NCBI GenBank assembly: GCA_949361645.1
Contig: OX442415.1
Span: 11,640,245 to 11,704,244 of the forward strand
From: Spongilla lacustris
Lineage: Eukaryota; Porifera; Demospongiae; Spongillida; Spongillidae
Direction of reading: 5' to 3'
Length of the DNA stretch: 64,000 nt
The notes below the pieces were generated by a model. That model was not told the origin of the DNA and made no database searches. It saw only the letters and a list, made by a program, of their open reading frames with translations. A program made the translations under genes and the position numbers. How positions within the stretch are numbered: position 1 is the stretch's first letter; the number at the start of each line of letters is the position of its first letter. This document shows positions 24,301-35,094 of the stretch, piece after piece.

Positions 24301-27300
24301 CTTTGAGTCAAATCTAACTTCATGCAGCAGGAATAATGCTGTCATTGGTTCCAGCTCGTGTCCCCACACGTATGACGCTGATATCACCTGCACACCTCCA
24401 CCCCCAATGTCCAACACTAATGATGCCAATGCCACCTGTCCACCTCCATCCACATCACCACCTACGTCCACATCACCACCTACGTCCACACGTTAGTCTC
24501 TGTGTCCCCAGTGCTAAGTTTGTGCATGTATGTGTGTGTTGTTGTGCGTGTGTGCCTGTATATAGAAAAGGTGTAATAAGAAATGGAGCTAGTGATTGCA
24601 GATATGATAAATACAGAACTGCATTACATTTATGTTGCTGAATATAGATAGGTAGTATATGGTGCATACGTTTATAACTCAAACTGGTTTAAAAGATCGG
24701 TTCCGATTTACGTGTTTTTTGAGGTGCCGCGCGGTTCGCATGAATTCGGGCAAATTAGTTTGATTAAAAGTCACGTTTTCTATATGAGAGGTTCCTGGGT
24801 ATCTACATACATGTATATATTATTGGCAGCTTGCTATCGGCATTAAGCAATCCGTTAAAAGCTAAAAAGCTGAAAATTCTAAGCTATTTTTCACCCGTTT
24901 TTAGGATTTCTCCGTATATCACACCCAGCGTCTGTAAGCACAGTTTGTAAGCATTTCTACATGTAGAATATATGATAGAATAAGTACAAACGCAAATATA
25001 ATAATTTTTGGTACAAATTTACTACGATATACGGAGAAATCATAAAAACTGGTGATTCTAATTTTAACCTTTCACGGATTGCTTAATGCCGATAGCAAGC
25101 TGCCAAATAAATATAAAAGATATGTGGATACCCCAGGAACCTCTCATATAGAAAATGTGACTTTTAACCCTTACCCTTAAGTCAAACTAATTTGTCCGCG
25201 AACCGCGCGGCACCTCAAAAAAACACGTAAAATCAGGATTGACCTCTTTGAAACAACTTTGAGTTAAGAAGTCCAACTTTTTATGCACGTATACGTAGGT
25301 ACCATAGTGGGGTACCTAGCTATATTCCTTGAATCAAAGTTCATTGTTTAATCTTCTCCTCTTTTGCCACAAGAACACGTGAGCTATAAAGCAGAAAGGG
25401 GTACTTCAATCATTGTGGTGCGCGTTATTTGTAACTTGGGTATGTGTGTTATTAATAATTATAGCAGGGCGTAGGAGACGCGGAACCACGGACTGAAAAT
25501 ATATTCTTACCTGGCAAAGATATACTACCCGACAGCACTTATAAGGGCGGGAAAAAAAGCTACTGTCCTGATGTTATGGTACTCTTCCCGCCTAAAAAGA
25601 ACCAACCTCTGATGTTTTCTGGAGTTTTTTTTCAATTTGTTTTAATAATCTTTAACCGATCTCCATAACTACAAAGCGCGCAAAGCCCAAACTGCTCATG
25701 AATATTCAGACTATAGCGGTGTAATGGTGTTGTAAATTTGAAACCTTAACTCCATTGAATTTGAAACCTTAACTCCATTGCGTTCATAAGTTACAAAACT
25801 AAAATGATAAAAATGCATGCTGAATCCAAAATGTAATTGGTTTTTGAATCGTGTTTGATTGCAGAGTTATGATAACCACGAGATTTTTTACTCTCTTTGT
25901 CATAAGCACTGTAGAAAGTCCCGGGAAAGATGCGGAAGGAGTGGGGGCATCCCTCCCTCCCAGCAGAGCTAGGGGGTATGGGAAAGCTTTTATGATACGT
26001 AAAACCTACACAAACTACGCATGTGTTACACGGTAAGCGTGTGCGTTTAATACGCGCATGAATAAGACCCCTTGCCAAGGTATAGATACTTGGATTTTTT
26101 TCAAATAGATTCTTTTGCAACAATTCGCATGGTTCTAGAAAGAAAAAAAATATGTGTATTCCAACGCTATATTTCTTATGATATCATCTTTTTTCATTCG
26201 GTCAATACGGCAGCATAAAGCCGCGGTGTTTTTGAATATTATATATGGAATTCAATGGCTGCGCTAAGAAAAACTGTGACGGTGTCGTAGGCATGGTTGT
26301 CCCTCCCGCAAAATGTCCCCCCGGACATCTTTTCTAGCACATGTAAATGCACTGATGCACCAGTACTAGTTTAACCGAATCTGCTTTCATGTGAAAAAAT
26401 AATCATTAGGAAATTCCAAATTGTGATGTTTTAACTTCCTGTTGGCCTAAGGCTGCTTTGTAACGTATTTCAAAATATTAAACGATGTGTTCGTACTGTA
26501 AAGTTGGGCACCATCGAACACAGTACAGAACATCTAATCTGCAAGTGTATACGCCCAAAATATATATATATATATTTATTTATTTTTGGGGGGGGCAAAT
26601 ATGCCTAGGCATAATTATCCGGGGGACAATGGTGCCTATAGGAACGAGTGTCCGGGGGACAGCGGTGCCTTCGCGCAGTGGTGAAAAATAAGTTCGCACT
26701 GCGTGAGCATTACAATATTTTGATTTATTATAGGTTTGATTTATAAATTATAAATCTCCTGATATACAACACGCTGTTGCTACATACGCAGCACAATCTG
26801 AAAATAATATAGTTAAGGAACCCACACTAATGGTTAGGTGCGATTTATATAGAACATCTCGTAAACACCTTCTCAGTACCTACGTAAAAAAGGGCCTAAA
26901 ACATACAATTGTAGCATAAGGATGACGTCCCACTGTCACATATATAAGAAAAGAACAGGTGAAGCCTTCCGTAGGGATTTCGAGACAACACCCTGCGCAT
27001 TGTCTGATTACCATGATAATGTGTAATGCATCTAGGTGTCCTTTATGTATATGCATTTCATGGAACCTTCAATGCGCTACAAAACTCTTGAACTACCCTT
27101 TTTTGATCCGCCTACAACTTACTTACTAATTCGAACTACTTAACCTTTCAAACGAATATACCGGTAGTAAATGCCAAATGAAGTAATAGACTCCGTTGAA
27201 AGAGTGCCAATAGTTATACAGAGTACCGTATAGATATGTTACGCGCAAAGCGTGGATTTGCGCAATCCCGAGATTGTCCTGCGCAAACCCTGGATCCATG

Positions 27301-30300
27301 GTTTGTGGTACAAATACTATGTAACGAAGGCACAAAAGTTGTATTGACTACGCCAGAGCCTGGCAGAGCCGTTGAGCGTACACACAGATAAGTTGAGATA
27401 ACCTGTCGGTCTGTCCAGTCTGGGCATTTGGGCTTTTCATTGTTTTCAAGACGGTAAGTTAATTGTGGGGTAGGCATTATTAAGAGCGGATCGATTGATA
27501 CCCTCAATAGAACACTTTCTTCTGATGGTTGTAAAGGCCCAGTGGCTTCGCTTGAATCCAGCTTATGGGCGCCCGCTAATCACGATAGTGAGTGAAAGTC
27601 GTATCTGTACTGCAGTGGCGGATCCGGGGGGGGGGGGGGGGGGGGGAACGGCTGGGGTATACCCCCCCCCCCCCCCCCCCCGGCAAAACCTGTTATTAAA
27701 AATTCATGACTACGCACGCCGATACTGAACGCGTTAACGGCGCAACGATCCTTCCAATAGTGGTAGGTGGAGTGATTGTTATATTAACTTATATATGTCC
27801 CAGCCAACGGGATGTAGTTAAATATTCCGATCTATATATACAACCTATTGTACTTTGGAATATTTAACTATGGCGGATCGTTGAGCAGGTACCGTATATC
27901 GATTGTTATGCCGTTCAATACTACAGGAAAGTCTGGAAGCAAGTAATTTACTACTCTACCTGGTTTTAGCATGTTTCTACGCAATTATGCTATGTTTTGT
28001 GACATTAAAAGTGCAAAATTTGCAAAGCGGCTGGGGCGGACAACCATCAGGAGAAAGTGTTCTATTGAGGGTATCAATCGATCCGCTCTTAATAATGTCT
28101 ACCCCACAGTTAACTTACCGTCTTGAAATACCCAAATACCCAGACTGGACAGACCGACAGGTTATCTCAACTTATCTGTGTGTACGCTCAACGGCACTGC
28201 CAGGCTCTGGCGTAGTCGATACAACTTTTGTGCCTTCGTTATAGTTGCACATTACGAGATAAGCCTACGCGAGTTGATTGGGTAAAAAAATACATAAGAG
28301 CAATCTCGAGATTGCGCAAACAAACCATGGATCCAGGGTTTGCGCAGGACAATCCCGGAATTGCGCAAATCCACGCTTTGCGCGTAACAAGATACATGTA
28401 CAAAAGAACTCCAAACCAGCGCAAACAATCGATTGCCTAAAATAATTCCTCTCCGGCTGTCGTTTCAATTTTTAGGGGACCCTTTTTTACGGCGGTAGTT
28501 ACGACAAGATGAAGTACCTACCCAGGCTACCCTTGCCGCGTCATCCCAGGAAGGATCAAAACATTACCAGTAGCGGCCATATTGTTCATGTACGTTATTT
28601 AGAAATTTGTGTATAGACCCCTTGCCGTGTCATCCCGGGAAGGATCAAAACATTAGCGGCCATGTTATTTTGGCCCAAAATGTGTGCATTTGTGTTTTCA
28701 TTACGCACAACAACTTAAACAGGTGAAATATCACGGCCTAATTATCTGTATTCATAAGGTTTAAGCACGAACCATTTATACTTAGAACCGAATGAAATGG
28801 TTTTGTTGCGGGCGTACAATCATAGTGTTAAATAACGTCATCGTCGTCGTAGATACACAAATTTCTAAATAACGCACATGTTTTGGTCCAAAACAATATG
28901 GCCGCTAATGTTTTGATCCTTCCCGGCAAGGGGTCTATATACCATTACGGCAAGGGGTCTATATACCATTACGACGATGATATGCCGTAATCTATATAAC
29001 ACTGCAATACAATCCATAACCACTGAATTTGGTTCCAAGTATACCGGTATGTACAAGTGCTTAATGTAATGAATACAATCAAGTCTTGTTTAAGTTCTTC
29101 TCATTACATCCAGTGGCGTAGCCATCCAGTGGCGTAGCCAGGAATTGCATGGGGATGGGGGGGGGGGGGGGGGGGGGGGGGTTTCTAGCAGGGCATCGGG
29201 GGAGGGCGTGGGAGGGGGCATGGCCCCCTTTCGCTCCAGCTAGGGGGTATGGGGGAGCTCTGTAAGCTTGCCCATCGGAGTCTGGGGCGGAGCCCCAGAA
29301 GCTCTGCAACTTTAGCATTATGAAGTCACGAAATCCTTTGATTTTGTCACGCAGGTAAATTAAATGCTATGAAAAAAATAAGTGATCATGGCATTTTATT
29401 GCTATGTATAGTAGCAATCAAGAAGCACCATGGACAATTAGCATTGAATGCATGCATGAGACTAGAGAGTACTCCATGCATTAGAAAATTATAATTTATT
29501 AAGATGCCTGTTACTGTTACATTTGTCGTTTGCTTGGTTCTGACTTGTTTCCAAATGTGAACAAACCTTTACATTACAGGTATAGTGCATGGGATTTAAG
29601 CATCTTTGCTCACAGGCAATCAGTTTTTTCATATGCATGGAAATAGTTTTATTCATCGTTGGCTCCTGGGGCTCCGCCCCAGACCCGGGTGTGAGAGCTT
29701 ACAGCCCTCCCCCATACCCCCTAGCTGGGCAGCCCGCTCCCTCCCTGGGGCTTTCTCCTGCATCAGATCTGTGCCCAACCATACATACATGTATTATCCT
29801 GGTTTCGCCACTGGTCGGTCAGTTGAGTGTATTAATAACATGCTTTGCACCCCCTTCCCCCCAACACACAACCTGGCTACGGGCCTGCCTAGCAAGTCCG
29901 TCCTACTGTGATGAGATTGTAATTTTGTTTTCGTATAATTGGCATGACTTCTTATGGTACGCACGACGATATTAACGGCACAATGATCCTCTAATAGTGG
30001 TAAGTGGAGTGATTTCCCAGCTCACAGGATGTAGGTTAAATATTCCGCGATCTGAACATTAAACTATGGATCATTGGAGCGGGTACCGTATATCGATCGT
30101 TATGCCGTTCAATAACATGGCTTGCAATACTACAGGAAAGTCTGGAAGCAAGTTATTTTTTATTCTACCTGTTTTTAGTACGCAATTATGCTATGTTTTG
30201 TGACTTTAAAGTGCAAAAGTTGCAAAGCGGCTGGGGGAAGCCACTTGCTGGGGGTACGCCGTAAGCGTGTCCCACCACGCCTTGCACTTACTCCCCCCCC

Positions 30301-33300
30301 CCCCCCCCCCCCCCCCTTTTCCCCCGAAATCCTGGATCCGCCCCCTGACTTGGCCAAACGCTCCCCTCGTATCCTGTATCCGTGTTTTGCCAAATGCAAA
30401 GGGGAAGCGCCATTAATGCATTTAGCCGCCCCGGGCGCCCAACACCCAGTGGCGCGGCGTAGCATGGGTATTTGGCGCCCGGGGGCAACCATAAATACAG
30501 GCGCCACCTCCCCCCCCCCCCCTCCCCCCCCCCCCCCCCCCCCCCGCACCCCCCCCCCCCCCCCTCGACCCCCCTCGACCCCCCTCGACCACACACACAC
30601 AAACACACTTAGAATGCAGCTTGTTGTTATATATGAATGATGCGACAGGGATAAATATATGGATATAGTCAGTTGAAGATATCATGAAAGGAGCAGGGGG
30701 AAATTTAAATGTAAATGACAGATGTAAATTAACAAGTGGACGCGGTATTAGAGCATAACGTTTCTTGCCTTCGAACCATCAATAATTTCATCAAAGTTTA
30801 GGTCATTAAATGCTTCTCTTTCAAAGCTTAATAGTGCCAAATCACTCAAACGATCTTGTCCCATTGATGAGCGGAGGTATAGGATAGAATTAGCTTCAAT
30901 TTGCTAAATGAGCGCTCGCAACTTGCAATTGATACTGCTATTGTCATAAGAATTTGCAACGCAACTATAAGATTAGGGAATACATCTTCTCCGTAACTGA
31001 TAATGAAGGAGAGGAGTTCTAATGGTGACTTCGGTGTAGAATTCTGGCGTGTTGTCAGGAGCATCTTACAATCACAGATTTCATCATGTAATTGATTTCC
31101 ATCTACATCTGATTCATAAAAGCTTCCAAGGTGGATGCAATTTTGCTGTAGGGCAGTTTGATTTTCTTTCTTCATTAGGTCGTCAATGTCTAATAAGAAT
31201 CCGAATTTGGCATTCAAGGTATCCAATTGAGCAAATCTGGTGCATAGTTCCTGTTGAAAGCGATCTAGCACACTCTTCATTACATGCACTATTTCTTTTT
31301 CAGCAGTCAGGCCTTCATCACTGCAGTTCTCACCTGGCATTTGCTGCTTTCGTCGAATCCTCCTCTCAATACTGACATTCCATTCTCCACATCTCTCCTT
31401 TGCTGTTAGCACTGCATCCTTGCATACAGTGTCTCTGATGAGTGCCAACTCTTCTTAAAGTGACTTTAGATCAAGAGATGCTTCCCGAAAGTTCATCTTT
31501 GGATCCTGAAGTCGCTTTTGGACACGATCTATCTTTTTAAGAATGTCACACCAGAAAGATAGAAATGCTAAAAAGTTGAAGCTTAGAACACTTTGTAGTA
31601 GTGAAAATGCATCACCCCTTGTTTCTTGTGTAGCATCAGTATCTTCAGAGAGTCTCTCAAGCAGTGTTACAGTTTCATCAATTCCATACTCTACAGCCTT
31701 CACAGCCTCCACTCTTGCACTCCATCGTGTTTCAGACTCCCGTTTCACGGTAATGGACACAACCTTTTTCAATGCTTCCCACCTATATGTAGAGCGAGAG
31801 AAGAATGTGCATAAATGCCTTCAATGGTACCAAAAAATGTAATAACAAGTGGATCTTCACTTGCAGAGTGTACTCCACAGAGGTTCAAGCTGTGATTATC
31901 ACAGTTCACAAATAATGCCAGATGATTCTTTTCCAGTATCCTTTGCTGGACCCCTGTGATGTGGCCTGACATAACAGAAGCATTGTCGTAGCATTGAGAC
32001 CTACAGTCCTTTAAAGGAATGTAGTCAGACTTCAGTTTATCAACTATAATTTGTTCAATGCTAGCGGCATCTTTTGCATGGATGTTGATAAATCCAATAA
32101 AGGATTCCTTTACTTCAATTGTCTTGTTAACAAAGTCTACATCTACATATCTCTTGTTATCTGGGACATCTGCTCACGATGTCCTACATCCGGAGTGGTA
32201 TCAAGCAAATGCCCATAGTATTTGTTCCTCTTTATGTCATCCAACAGTTTGTTCCTCACTGATGATGCTATATATAGGATGCCAATAAACTCGTTTTGTA
32301 TTGTGGGAGACAGGTACGATACTGATCTTGGATTATGCAAAGATGCAGTTTTAGAAGGGGGTCATACTCGGCTAGAAACCGAATAAGAGCCAAGAAATTT
32401 CCCTCATTCTTCTCTTCATAAGAAGCATGCATGCTTTCCCTATGACCTTGCAATGCTAAATTCTGAGCTGCCAGAAATTTGATACAATTCAGACTTCACG
32501 CCACTGTTCCTTTTGTGCAAGGATTTCACCCTCAATTGCTGAATCTATCATAGTTCCTTTACTCAGTTGCAGCTCAGTATCCTTCCACATATTAAATGAC
32601 TGACGATGTGACAAACTACTCTCATGATCTGCTACCTTTTCAGTTTTTTTCCAATTGCTAAATCCACCTGGCAACTGAAATGATGACCTGGAATTTGAGT
32701 TAGTGCAACTAAACAGAAGACAACAGAAGCAATAAGCTGCCTGCTTTATAGGTGAATAAACTAACCAAGTGCGATTCACTACGTCACCTTTCCCATTTGC
32801 AAGTTGTCGACTGAACCATTTATTGTTCATACTGCGCCCACCTGTACCGATAAATGGGCCATCTTTGTGCTGAAATGGTTGTGATCCTCTTGTCACCATC
32901 TCCATGCGAAGTTGGTCAGAAATGACAGGGCAATGTGATGATTCATCAAAATTCAAGTACCCTACATGAGTACACTTGCACTTGTAGGAGTGTTATCAGA
33001 TTCAGTAGTAGCATCATCATGCATACTTTCTTGCTCCGCAGTGCTAACAAAGACATCCTCATTTTCAGCTACCTTATATTGTAATGTACAACTGATCTGA
33101 ATACTCCTCTCATTATCCTCGATTTCATTACCATCACCAATCAATGCAATCTCGGTATCATGGTGTGCAATCAATTTTTCACCGCCACTTTCAACGTTTG
33201 CCTTCTTCAAAAACCGCTGAAGGAACTTACTTGACTTGGATGCTTCCTTCTCTAATTCCAAATTTCTCTTCCTGCGTTGCGCACCGCTTAGCTTTTTTCC

Positions 33301-35094
33301 CAACATTGAGATCCAATTAAATAATAATTTCATTACATTTGGATTCGCTGTTCGGCCTGTGTAGACACAAATGCTCTTTATATGGTAGCTAAGCTACCAT
33401 ATAAACTTAAGAGCATTCTTGTTGTTCACTACGCATCGCAACGCTATTTATACCAAACATCTAGGCATTTTGGCGCCCCCCTTAGGTCGGCGCCCGGGGG
33501 CAATTGCCCCCGCCCCCCCCCCCCCCCTCGCTACGCCACTACCAACACCCTCGCTAATACGCAATGATTATCATAATGATTAATAAATTCATATGTTTCT
33601 GGCTAAAACTACGACCCTGCAACTCATATATAGTAACACCCCTCGATGGCATTCGGCACCATAAGTTTCTAATTATATTATACTGTTTGGCAACTCAATA
33701 TAACATAATTGAATATCAGCTTCATGCAAAATTCTGGCCTACAGGATTACGAGCAGTCAAGCTATTATGGTTCCTACTGTAGACGTTTATATGGTCTGAG
33801 CTGTAGTGGCTCTGAGCCAAATCTGCTCTCATGCATGCAGCAGTAATAATGCCATAATTGATTCCACCCCCTATGCTCACAATCCTCACACGTATGACGC
33901 TGATATCACCTGCACACCTCCACCCCCAATGTCCCAACTAATGATGCCAATGCCACCTGTCCACCTCCATCCACATCTCCAGTGCTATGTTTGTGCATGT
34001 ATGAGCATGTATATGTATGCGTGTGTCTGTGCATGTGTTATGTATATGTGTGTATGTGTGTATGTTTGTATGTGTTTGTGCATGTATATGTGTATGTGCA
34101 TGTGCATATCGTGTCATGCGTACTTGCATATTTGTATAAACATGCATGCTTTCATGGTGCATACAAAAAGTAGATAAATAACTATACTTTTTCAGTTATT
34201 ACAGGTGGATAGAAATCAGGTACCAGAACCGTAGTCACACTAGGTCTCATTTATAGAGGGTAATTGATATGGGACTGATTACTTGATATTACTTTGTGTG
34301 CCAATACAGCAACCTGTTCACTGTATCAGTTCACATGCATCAAAGGAAAATGTGTCCCATCCTAATACCAGTTTACTGGAATTATAATACCTAGAATACA
34401 ATAAATTGATGTTTGAGAGATGAAGACTGAGCTGAATGATAGCATTTTTTGCCATCCAGCTTATCAGTCATTACCACATGCATGCCAGCAATATGAAATA
34501 TGTTCTGATTGCCGGGGCATGTATTATGCATAATAAGTGCATATTGAATTGGTGTGCATGCCCATCATCACGTCACTCTCCTCCTCACCAGGCTCCTCCT
34601 CCTCTGCCAGCACACTCTCAGGAGTAGTTGTTGGTTCTGTTGCTGCCTTCATCGTATTGTTTGTGGCCATATCTCTGTGTTTTGTTGGGATATACGTGAG
34701 ATACCGCAAAGGTCATGCTTCCACTGCCAGAGTGGTCCCAACTGTGCCACTAACTGCGCAACAGGTGGTCACCGCAACGTCCAAACAGGAAGCTTTTGCA
34801 ACTTCTAGTTTTACTACCCATGTTAATCCTCCTGCAGGCAATCCACCTCCTAGCATTCCTTCCGGTACTGTTTATCCAACTACTGGCTATCCAAATACTG
34901 GCTATCCAAATACTGGCTATCCTACTACTGGTAATCAAATCTCTGGTTATCTAACTACTGGTTACCCATGCACTGATAGTAAATCTCCTAGTAACGTACT
35001 CCCCAATTACCCACCTCCTAGCTACCCATCAGTGAGTGATAGCCAGCCAGCTACTGGAACTGCAGATGCTCCGCCCCCATATACATGTATATAA
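21276..35094 (+). CDS. Receptor-like membrane protein: LDLa-LDLa-SRCR-stalk-TM-PPxY tail (5'-incomplete gene)
   Basis: Exons placed by hand: 21276-21386, 21509-21625, 21836-22009, 24225-24491 and 34592-35094, all entered in phase 1, as in domain-shuffled extracellular genes. They encode two LDL-receptor class A repeats, one SRCR domain split over two exons, a Pro/Thr/Ser stalk, one transmembrane helix and a cytoplasmic tail with two PPxY motifs, ending at TAA 35094. A surface receptor or adhesion role fits the architecture; ligands are unknown. SRCR expansions are typical of sponges. The first exons and signal peptide are not visible: upstream DNA is gypsy debris, so they lie further left or are lost. 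The last intron is 10.1 kb and packed with fold-back elements, a hAT transposon and a decayed copy of the SRCR exon. Confidence 0.75.
21509..21625 (+). CDS. Exon: LDLa repeat 2
   Basis: 39 codons, acceptor CTACACAG, donor GTGAGG, phase 1-1. Encodes [20 protein letters not shown], then [11 protein letters not shown], a canonical LDLa with the acidic calcium site intact. Confidence 0.8.
21836..22009 (+). CDS. Exon: SRCR domain, first half
   Basis: 58 codons, acceptor ACACCTAG, donor GTGAGT, phase 1-1. Encodes [40 protein letters not shown] and CRQLGFSG, the N-terminal half of an SRCR domain. Confidence 0.85.
22010..24224 (+). other. SRCR intron carrying an antisense LINE fragment
   Basis: Splits the SRCR domain at the usual position after GFSG. 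The intron from GTGAGT to ACATGCAG contains the 22375-24027 LINE fragment in antisense orientation; the remaining sequence is AT-rich without features. Confidence 0.7.
22375..24027 (-). pseudogene. LINE ORF2 fragment: end of reverse transcriptase to C-terminus
   Basis: On the minus strand, frames 24027-23431, 23536-22812 (several pieces) and 22714-22400 in order encode the last part of a reverse transcriptase ([44 protein letters not shown]), a middle region ([38 protein letters not shown]) and a C-terminal domain ([20 protein letters not shown]). The catalytic box reads YLGD where YLDD or YxDD is expected, so the second Asp pair is damaged. Frames change several times. It lies antisense within the SRCR intron. 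Confidence 0.75.
24225..24491 (+). CDS. Exon: SRCR second half and Pro/Thr stalk
   Basis: 89 codons. Encodes [36 protein letters not shown] and [11 protein letters not shown], then a [16 protein letters not shown] stalk. Reading on would stop at TAG 24494-24496, but the sequence at 24492 is GTTAGT, a plausible donor in phase 1 matching the phase of the exon at 34592. I therefore prefer splicing to the TM exon; a secreted form ending at 24496 remains possible. Confidence 0.7.
24672..25267. repeat. Fold-back element, about 0.6 kb
   Basis: Two arms of roughly 250 bp are inverted copies about a centre near 24970: for example TTTTTTGAGGTGCCGCGCGG (about 24714) pairs with CCGCGCGGCACCTCAAAAAA (about 25204), GAGAGGTTCCTGGGTATC with its complement near 25135, and GATTTCTCCGTATATC near 24904 with GATATACGGAGAAATC near 25026. 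No ORF; non-autonomous DNA element likely. Confidence 0.8.
25268..25745. other. Intronic DNA, no feature recognised
   Basis: AT-rich; no coding or repeat structure identified. Confidence 0.4.
25746..26290 (-). repeat. Dispersed repeat family R, copy 1
   Basis: Reverse-complement related to 59440-59720. Shared blocks are AACAATTCGCATGGTTCTAG, TTTTTTCATTCGGTCAATAC (GGCCAATACGG in the other copy), GGCAGCATAAAG and a GAATTCAATGG end. The interior contains the GGGGGTATGGGA piece of family H. No ORF of substance. Confidence 0.7.
26291..27235. other. Intronic DNA, short hairpins only
   Basis: Contains TGTCCCCCCGGACA at about 26317-26330 and related CCGGGGGACA pieces at 26620-26660, similar to those at 44.43 kb. 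No coding signal. Confidence 0.4.
27236..28395. repeat. Fold-back element with about 300-bp arms
   Basis: Left arm 27236-27532 and right arm 28040-28395 are inverted copies (GCGCAAAGCGTGGATTTGCG near 27242 and its complement near 28370; CTGGACAGACCGACAGGTTA near 28143 and its complement near 27400). Both arms translate to the same [27 protein letters not shown] peptide in mirror orientation, which is not by itself evidence of a gene. The spacer holds a G21 tract (27626-27646) facing a C20 tract (27662-27681), itself a potential hairpin. Confidence 0.8.
27712..28035 (+). repeat. Direct repeat D, copy 1
   Basis: Related in the same orientation to 29950-30235: shared TAGTGGTAGGTGGAGTGATT-like block, GGTACCGTATATCGATTGTT, ATGCCGTTCAATACTACAGG and TTGCAAAGCGGCTGGGG. 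The copies are 2.2 kb apart and flank the 28.5-29.9 kb repeats. Confidence 0.7.
28541..28945. repeat. Fold-back element, about 0.4 kb
   Basis: AAGGATCAAAACATTACCAG...CGGCCATATTGTTCATGTAC (28550-28600) is inverted at 28870-28930 (GGCCGCTAATGTTTTGATCC). A third piece with CCTTGCCGTGTCATCCCGGG lies at 28621-28660. Non-coding. Confidence 0.7.
29113..29815. mobile_element. hAT-like non-autonomous element (MITE)
   Basis: Starts with a doubled CAGTGGCGTAGCCA and ends with CCTGGTTTCGCCACTG. CAGTGGCG...CGCCACTG termini are typical of hAT elements and match those of the 30447-33541 element. Inside are a G25 tract (29157-29181) and two oppositely oriented family H pieces. No transposase. Target-site duplication not identified. 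Confidence 0.55.
29950..30235 (+). repeat. Direct repeat D, copy 2
   Basis: Second copy of the segment at 27712-28035, including GGTACCGTATATCGATCGTT and ATGCTATGTTTTGTGACTTT. Lies immediately left of the C24 tract and the hAT element. Confidence 0.7.
30447..33541 (-). mobile_element. hAT transposon with 8-bp target-site duplication
   Basis: A 3.1-kb element bounded on both sides by CCAACACC (30439-30446 and 33542-33549), the 8-bp duplication expected of hAT insertions. Its left end is CAGTGGCG (30447) and its right end CGCCACTA (33534-33541), inverted except for the last base. Long C-runs lie just inside the ends. It contains a broken minus-strand transposase gene. It sits inside the last intron of the SRCR gene, antisense to it. 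Confidence 0.85.
30846..33333 (-). pseudogene. hAT transposase (ZMYM1/DUF4371-like), frameshifted
   Basis: Consecutive minus-strand frames (33333-32962, 32956-32489, 32453-32268, 32340-32143, 31972-31769, 31772-31455, 31448-30846) follow the order of a ZMYM1-like hAT transposase: basic start ([14 protein letters not shown]), TTF-type zinc finger ([38 protein letters not shown]), a central RNase H-like region, and the C-terminal dimerisation box ([20 protein letters not shown]). At least five frame changes or stops separate the pieces, so the element cannot make its own transposase. Confidence 0.85.
33749..34020 (+). pseudogene. Decayed duplicate of the SRCR/stalk exon
   Basis: Close copy of 24225-24520: CAGTCAAGCTATTATGGTTC, CACACGTATGACGCTGATAT, CACCTGCACACCTCCACCCC, ending in CCAGTGCTATGTTTGTGCAT as the original does in its intron (CCAGTGCTAAGTTTGTGCAT). 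The centre is rearranged and the frame broken (a stop after SYYGSYC-like residues), so it is unlikely to be spliced in. It implies duplication of this region before or during insertion of the intervening 9 kb of repeats. Confidence 0.8.
34021..34591. repeat. GT-rich microsatellite and intron end
   Basis: 34000-34130 is an irregular TGTATGTGTG-type microsatellite. The rest is AT-rich intron ending in the acceptor CTCCTCACCAG at 34581-34591. Confidence 0.6.
34592..35094 (+). CDS. Exon: transmembrane helix and PPxY cytoplasmic tail
   Basis: 167 codons plus stop, entered in phase 1. A Ser-rich start leads to a transmembrane helix ([20 protein letters not shown]), a stop-transfer YVRYRKGH, then a tail with tandem [16 protein letters not shown] repeats and two PPxY motifs (PPPSYPS near 35023 and APPPYTCI at the end). 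PPxY motifs recruit WW-domain proteins, including Nedd4-type ubiquitin ligases (known for the motif), suggesting regulated turnover of the receptor (inference). Confidence 0.8.

Noticed and set aside
27214..28244. Mirror frames with the IDPLLIM...[11 protein letters not shown] peptide
   Set aside because: Produced by the two arms of a fold-back element; no start, domain or splice support.
30175..30640. Poly-Pro / poly-Gly frames of 90-150 codons
   Set aside because: They are translations of C/G homopolymer tracts at transposon ends.
34537..34591. ATG at 34537 as the start of an independent membrane protein
   Set aside because: A good splice acceptor (CTCCTCACCAG) in matching phase lies at 34591, and the preceding codons look like intron; the segment fits as the last exon of the SRCR gene.
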